A stretch of DNA of 64,000 bases, taken from positions 4,402,001 through 4,466,000 of the forward strand of contig NZ_AP022608.1 in assembly GCF_010728925.1 (NCBI RefSeq), in the 5' to 3' direction. Each line of letters opens with the position of its first letter. Position 1 is the first letter of the stretch. Origin of the DNA: Mycolicibacterium gadium (lineage in GTDB: Bacteria; Actinomycetota; Actinomycetes; Mycobacteriales; Mycobacteriaceae). Below the pieces are notes generated by a model, which was not told where the DNA came from, did no database searches, and saw only the letters and a list, made by a program, of their open reading frames with translations. Made by a program: the position numbers and the translations under genes. Of this stretch, positions 60,293 through 64,000 are shown one piece after another.

Positions 60293-61635
60293 CGGCGCCT
60301 CAGCGCGCGCCGGGCAAGGGCGCCGAGTCCGAGCGCCAGGGCCAGACCGAAGCCGATCACGACGACAGCGGTGATCGGTCCCCGGTCCGGTGGCGGGATG
60401 TACACCGGTGGCGGGACTTCCTTGACCTGATAGGGTACCTCGCGCGGTCCGGCCGGCACGTCCCACGTCAACGCGGCGACCGGATCGATGACGCCCGCAC
60501 CGACGTAGTTGTCGACGCCTCCGCCCGGATGTCGTGCGGTGGCGGTGATCCGGTTCATGATCTGAGCGGGTGTCAGTACGGGGAACCGTTGTTTGAGCAG
60601 CGCGGCCAGCCCGGATACGTAGGCGGCGGCGAACGAGGTGCCGCTGATCGGAATCGGACCGTCTTGACCAGTCAGCGCGTTGACCGGCCGCCCGTCGTAG
60701 CCGAGCGCGACGAGATTCTCGGCGGGCGCCGCAGCGCCCACCCATGGTCCGGACATCGAGAACGTACTCGGTTGGCCGTTCTGGGCGACGCCGCCGACGG
60801 TCAGCACCAGCGGCGAGTACCACGCCGGGCTGACGATCGTCTGCACCTGCTTCCAGCCGCGCGGGTCCGCGGGTATCGAGGGATCGGGTGGTGGGTTCTG
60901 GCTGCAGTCCTGGCCGGTATTGCCCGCCGCCACGATGATGACCGCGCCCTTGACGTTGACCGCGTAGTTGATCGCGGCGCCCAGCCCTGCCTCGTCGATG
61001 AGCCTCGTCACCTTGTAACAGGCGGCCTCGCTGATGTTGATGACCTGTGCGCCGAGGTTGGCCGCGTGCACCACCGCGCGGGCCAGGCTGCGCAACGAAC
61101 CGGCGGTCTGCGTCGAGTTCGGGTCATTGGGGTCGGTGCGTGCACCCACGGTTTGGAAGGCTTCCGAGGTCTGCCGCAGCGACAGGATGCGGGCGTCGGG
61201 CGCGACCCCGATGAAGCCGTCCGTCGGCGCCGGTCTGCCCGCGATGATCGATGCCGTCAGCGTGCCGTGGGAGTCGCAGTCCGACATCCCGTTGCCGGCC
61301 TGGTCGACGAAGTCGCCGCCGGGTTCTGCGGGGACGCGCGGTGAGCCGTTGACCCCGGTGTCGATGACCGCGACGGTGATGCCCGCACCCGAGGCGAACT
61401 TCTGTGCCTCAGCTAGGCGCAGGTAGTCGTTCGCCCATGGCTTGTCGGCGAAATTCGAGTTGGGAAACGCCGTCGGGGCGGAGCAGACGCGGCGCTGTTC
61501 CATGGGCTGGTCGGGGCCCGTCGCGTCGGGCGGCAGCGCCGCCGGATCGATCTTGGGTGGCTCGATAGCCGCTGCCGGAGGAGCGCTGACCAGTGCGAGC
61601 AACAGCACCGCCAGCAGCACACCAATACGGTGCAC
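60289..61635 (-). CDS. mycP1: ESX-1 mycosin MycP1 (subtilisin-like protease)
   Basis: Membrane-anchored serine protease of 448 aa required for ESX-1 secretion and EspB processing. Signal peptide 1-23; catalytic D92 (VAVIDTGVNG), H123 (CDSHGTLTAS), oxyanion N in VAAGNTGQDC, nucleophile S334 (GTSFAAAYVSG); a C-terminal TM (about residues 420-441) ends in RRALRRR. Very close to M. tuberculosis MycP1 along its length. Start GTG 61635, with GGGGGAGG upstream. The upstream neighbour is ptsH, 201 bp away, so its own promoter is expected in that gap. Confidence 0.96.
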   Translation of the reverse strand: MHRIGVLLAVLLLALVSAPPAAAIEPPKIDPAALPPDATGPDQPMEQRRVCSAPTAFPNSNFADKPWANDYLRLAEAQKFASGAGITVAVIDTGVNGSPRVPAEPGGDFVDQAGNGMSDCDSHGTLTASIIAGRPAPTDGFIGVAPDARILSLRQTSEAFQTVGARTDPNDPNSTQTAGSLRSLARAVVHAANLGAQVINISEAACYKVTRLIDEAGLGAAINYAVNVKGAVIIVAAGNTGQDCSQNPPPDPSIPADPRGWKQVQTIVSPAWYSPLVLTVGGVAQNGQPSTFSMSGPWVGAAAPAENLVALGYDGRPVNALTGQDGPIPISGTSFAAAYVSGLAALLKQRFPVLTPAQIMNRITATARHPGGGVDNYVGAGVIDPVAALTWDVPAGPREVPYQVKEVPPPVYIPPPDRGPITAVVVIGFGLALALGLGALARRALRRR

Positions 61636-61836
61636 TCGTTACGCACCTCCCCCGATTTTCGACCACGTGGCAGTATGCCGGTGCCCCCACAGCAAACCCT
61701 CAACGGGCCCCGGGGCAGCACAAATTGTCACGTCAAGCGAACTGCCGGATTGCACGCAGCCAATCTTAAGGGGCGTCGAAGGGGGTCAAGTCCGCAATCT
61801 TGGCTCGGGGCACGTGAGCACGTGAGATCGGGCGTC

Positions 61837-62094
61837 CTAGGCGTCCAAGTCCTGCTGTACCAATCCCGCGACGGTGGCGAGCACGGCGGCGTCGTCACAG
61901 TCGACGGTCACCTCGGCGCCGTTGCCTGCGCCCAGCGTCATGATCATCAGCGCAGATCCTGCGTCGACGGGCTCGCCGCCGTCCATCGAGAGCGTGACAG
62001 GCACTCCGGCCTTGACCACTTCCTCGGCGATGATCGCCGCGGGGCGGGCGTGTAGACCGATGGCCGATCCGACGATGACGGTCTTGCTGGGCAT
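61837..62094 (-). CDS. ptsH: PTS phosphocarrier protein HPr
   Basis: Phosphocarrier of 85 aa in the sugar phosphotransferase system. His15 in IGLHARPAA is the residue phosphorylated by enzyme I; the regulatory site region DAGSALMIMTLGA has Ser47. It would pass phosphate to the EIIA domain of the fructose permease encoded 26 bp upstream. Downstream 201 bp separate it from mycP1. Confidence 0.95.
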   Translation of the reverse strand: MPSKTVIVGSAIGLHARPAAIIAEEVVKAGVPVTLSMDGGEPVDAGSALMIMTLGAGNGAEVTVDCDDAAVLATVAGLVQQDLDA

Positions 62095-62120
62095 GGTTCT
62101 CCTTCAATGGTGGGTTGGAC

Positions 62121-64000
62121 TCAGACGGCCGCGAGCGCGGGCGCCTCTTCGGTTTGCGTGCTGGGCTTGATGAACTGCTTGGCGGCGACGACGGCGAGTG
62201 CGCCCGCGACGGTGCCCGCCGCGAGGGCGACGAGGAACCAGAGCAGGTTCCCGATCGCGAAGAAGACGAAGATCCCGCCGTGCGGAGCCTTCAGTGTGAC
62301 GTCGAACGCCATGATCATCGCACCGGTGCTAGCGCCGCCGAACATCATCGACGGGATCACCCTGAGCGGATCGGCCGCGGCGAACGGGATCGCGCCCTCA
62401 GAGATGAAGGAGGCGCCGAGAAGCCAAGCGGCCCGGCCGTTTTCCCGCTCCGGCTCGGTGAACAGCGTGGGCCGGACCGCCGAGGCCAGCGCCATCGCGA
62501 GCGGGGGAACCATACCCGCGGCCATCACCGCGGCCATGATGCGCAGCGAGGCGGGGTCGGCGACGTTGAGCCCGGCGGTGGCGAACGCGTAGGCCGCCTT
62601 GTTGACCGGGCCGCCGAGGTCGAAGCACATCATCAGGCCGAGGATGACGCCGAGGATGATGACGGAGCTGCCGGTCATGCCGCCGAGCCAGTTGGTCAGG
62701 CCCGACGTGATGGCGGCCAGCGGACGGCCGAGCAACAGGAACATCAGCAGGCCGACGGCCAGTGAGGCGAACAGCGGGATGATCACGACCGGCATCAGAC
62801 CCCGCAGCCATCGCGGGGTGGCAATCCGGCTGATCCACAGTGCGGTGAAGCCGGCGATGAGACCGCCGACGATGCCGCCGATGAAGCCGCCGCCGACGAA
62901 CACGGCGACCGCGCCCGCGGTGAATCCGGGGGCGATGCCCGGCCGGTCGGCGATCGCGAACGAGATGTAGCCGGCCAGCGCGGGCACCAGGAACATGAAG
63001 GCCAGCCCGCCGAGGGTGAACAGCACCGCACCGAGGTATTGGAGCAGGCCGCCGGAGGGCAGGTTGGTCAACGTGTTCTCGGTGGCGATATGGCTGCCCA
63101 GCGAGTTCATGCCGAACGACAGCGGTTCGGCCCCGTCCGGAGTGTTCGCGATGTCGTATCCGGCGAGCAGGAATCCGAGCGCGATCAGCAGACCGCCCGC
63201 GGCGACGAACGGAATCATGTAGCTCACGCCGGTGAGCAGGATCTGACGCGTGCGGGTGCCCCAGCCGACGTCGCCGGCCCGGGCTGCGCCGCTCGGCGCG
63301 GACGGACCGGCGCCTCCCTCGACGCGGGCGGCGTTCGGATCGGCCGCGGCGGCAAGGGCTTCGGCCACCATCTTGTCCGGTTCGTTGATCGCCCGTTTGA
63401 CCCCGGAGGCGACGACGGGCTTACCGGCGAAGCGGTGCTTGTCCTTGACGCCCACATCGGTGGCGAAGATGACGGCGTCGGCCGCCGCGATTGTCTCCGC
63501 GTCCAGCGGGGTGCTGCCGGAGGATCCCTGCGTCTCGACGTGCAGCGTGGCGCCGGCCTTCTTGGCAGCCGCGACCAACGAGTCGGCGGCCATGTAGGTG
63601 TGCGCGATACCGGTGGGGCAGGCGGTCACCGCGAGCAGCGTCTTGGCTCGCTTGGGAGCAGATTCCTTTGTGGCAGATGGTTTTTCGGGGTTCAACACAC
63701 CGTCGACGAGCGTGACCACCTCGTCGGGGGTGGATGCTTGCCGCAACGACTCCACGAATTCCTTGCGCACGAGTGCGCGCGCGAGACTGGACAGCAACTT
63801 CATGTGCTCGGCGCCGCCGGACTCGGGGGCGGCGATCAGGAACGCGAGGTCGGCGGGTCCGTCGGGTGCGCCGAAATCGACGGGCGGGTTCAGCCGCGCG
63901 AAACCGATCGAAGCGGTGTCGACGTGCGGCGAGCGGCAGTGCGGGATCGCGATACCACCGGGCAGCCCGGTGGCTGACTGCTGCTCACGCGCCATCGCGG
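62121..64000 (-). CDS. fruA: fructose-type PTS permease EIIABC, 5' end outside window
   Basis: Sugar permease and kinase, at least 626 codons here and open to the right edge, so the first part of EIIA is missing. Order is EIIA (GGIAIPHCRSPHVD contains the phosphorylated His), EIIB (TLLAVTACPTGIAHTYMAAD with its Cys), then EIIC with about ten TM helices including GVSYMIPFVAAGGLLIALGF and the sugar-contact ASFISEGAIPFA segment. It phosphorylates fructose on uptake to fructose-1-phosphate. The gene pair with ptsH next to mycP1 is, from memory, as in M. smegmatis. Confidence 0.93.
   Translation of the reverse strand, partial: AMAREQQSATGLPGGIAIPHCRSPHVDTASIGFARLNPPVDFGAPDGPADLAFLIAAPESGGAEHMKLLSSLARALVRKEFVESLRQASTPDEVVTLVDGVLNPEKPSATKESAPKRAKTLLAVTACPTGIAHTYMAADSLVAAAKKAGATLHVETQGSSGSTPLDAETIAAADAVIFATDVGVKDKHRFAGKPVVASGVKRAINEPDKMVAEALAAAADPNAARVEGGAGPSAPSGAARAGDVGWGTRTRQILLTGVSYMIPFVAAGGLLIALGFLLAGYDIANTPDGAEPLSFGMNSLGSHIATENTLTNLPSGGLLQYLGAVLFTLGGLAFMFLVPALAGYISFAIADRPGIAPGFTAGAVAVFVGGGFIGGIVGGLIAGFTALWISRIATPRWLRGLMPVVIIPLFASLAVGLLMFLLLGRPLAAITSGLTNWLGGMTGSSVIILGVILGLMMCFDLGGPVNKAAYAFATAGLNVADPASLRIMAAVMAAGMVPPLAMALASAVRPTLFTEPERENGRAAWLLGASFISEGAIPFAAADPLRVIPSMMFGGASTGAMIMAFDVTLKAPHGGIFVFFAIGNLLWFLVALAAGTVAGALAVVAAKQFIKPSTQTEEAPALAAV

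Noticed and set aside
61682..61717. TGCCCC/GGGGCA stem as terminator for ptsH
   Set aside because: Only 6 bp with a loop of about 24 nt and no U-tract; too weak to annotate as a terminator.

Overview
The window looks like part of the chromosome of a fast-growing mycobacterium (Mycolicibacterium/M. smegmatis-like). The GC content is high and third codon positions are GC-rich. It carries the tail of an ESX-1 type VII secretion locus (mycP1, eccE1, espB, espL), an fusA2/F420-type PPOX pair, an Rv2172c-like methylenetetrahydrofolate reductase, haemophore-like and CYW-type exported proteins, and mycobacterial ECF sigma factors. I see no rRNA, tRNA, insertion sequence, prophage or CRISPR array. Coding density is very high: many neighbours overlap by 4 nt (ATGA/GTGA) and several convergent pairs touch or overlap.

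Layout. 1-7.5 kb: partial DUF3516 helicase, LCMT-type methyltransferase, an MFS exporter with its MarR regulator, a NUDIX hydrolase, and the RNA polymerase-associated helicase helR, which carries an in-frame amber stop. 7.5-13.1 kb: metallophosphoesterase; a DUF2236 oxygenase/TetR pair behind a perfect inverted repeat; an oxidoreductase - nitroreductase - AhpD-like - ECF sigma group with a repeated promoter-like motif. 13.1-21.5 kb: selO, an MTHFR-like gene with a hairpin-rich leader, hrpA, a glutaminyl cyclase-like lipoprotein and a flavin oxidoreductase. 21.5-29.7 kb: serine hydrolase plus exported protein, haemophore-like protein, a decayed non-coding stretch, VOC protein, rhomboid protease, GtrA protein, Kup potassium transporter, a coiled-coil protein and an O-methyltransferase.

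29.8-35.9 kb: a five-gene DUF4129/MoxR/DUF58 operon and an MHS transporter followed by a TetR regulator. 35.9-46.4 kb: two tandem copies of a small Thr-rich lipoprotein; membrane proteins and a DMT transporter; a sigma-regulatory partner-switching set (SpoIIE phosphatase with PAS/GAF/kinase domains, RsbT/RsbW-like kinase, STAS antagonist); then a third copy of the lipoprotein family heading a cluster with a secreted S53 (sedolisin) protease, a zinc-ribbon membrane protein and a membrane-anchored protein; then a second ECF sigma factor. 46.5-55.6 kb: YdcF-like protein, fusA2, F420-type PPOX protein, a MarR/azoreductase divergent pair with a near-perfect operator, and a four-gene ABC importer of the iron/polyamine/phosphonate type.

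55.6-64 kb: on the minus strand mycP1-eccE1-espB-espL run directly into a HugZ/DUF2470 protein and a PyrE-like phosphoribosyltransferase with gaps of at most 20 bp, so the ESX-1 tail seems to share an operon with unrelated enzymes and espK, espJ and eccD1 are not where they lie in M. tuberculosis. Upstream of mycP1 lie ptsH and a fructose PTS EIIABC gene cut by the window edge.

The most unusual items are the three-copy lipoprotein family linked to the S53 protease cluster, the rearranged ESX-1 tail operon, the helR nonsense codon, the structured leader before the MTHFR-like gene, and several clear but unassigned operators. All family assignments are from reading the protein sequences; no database search was run.
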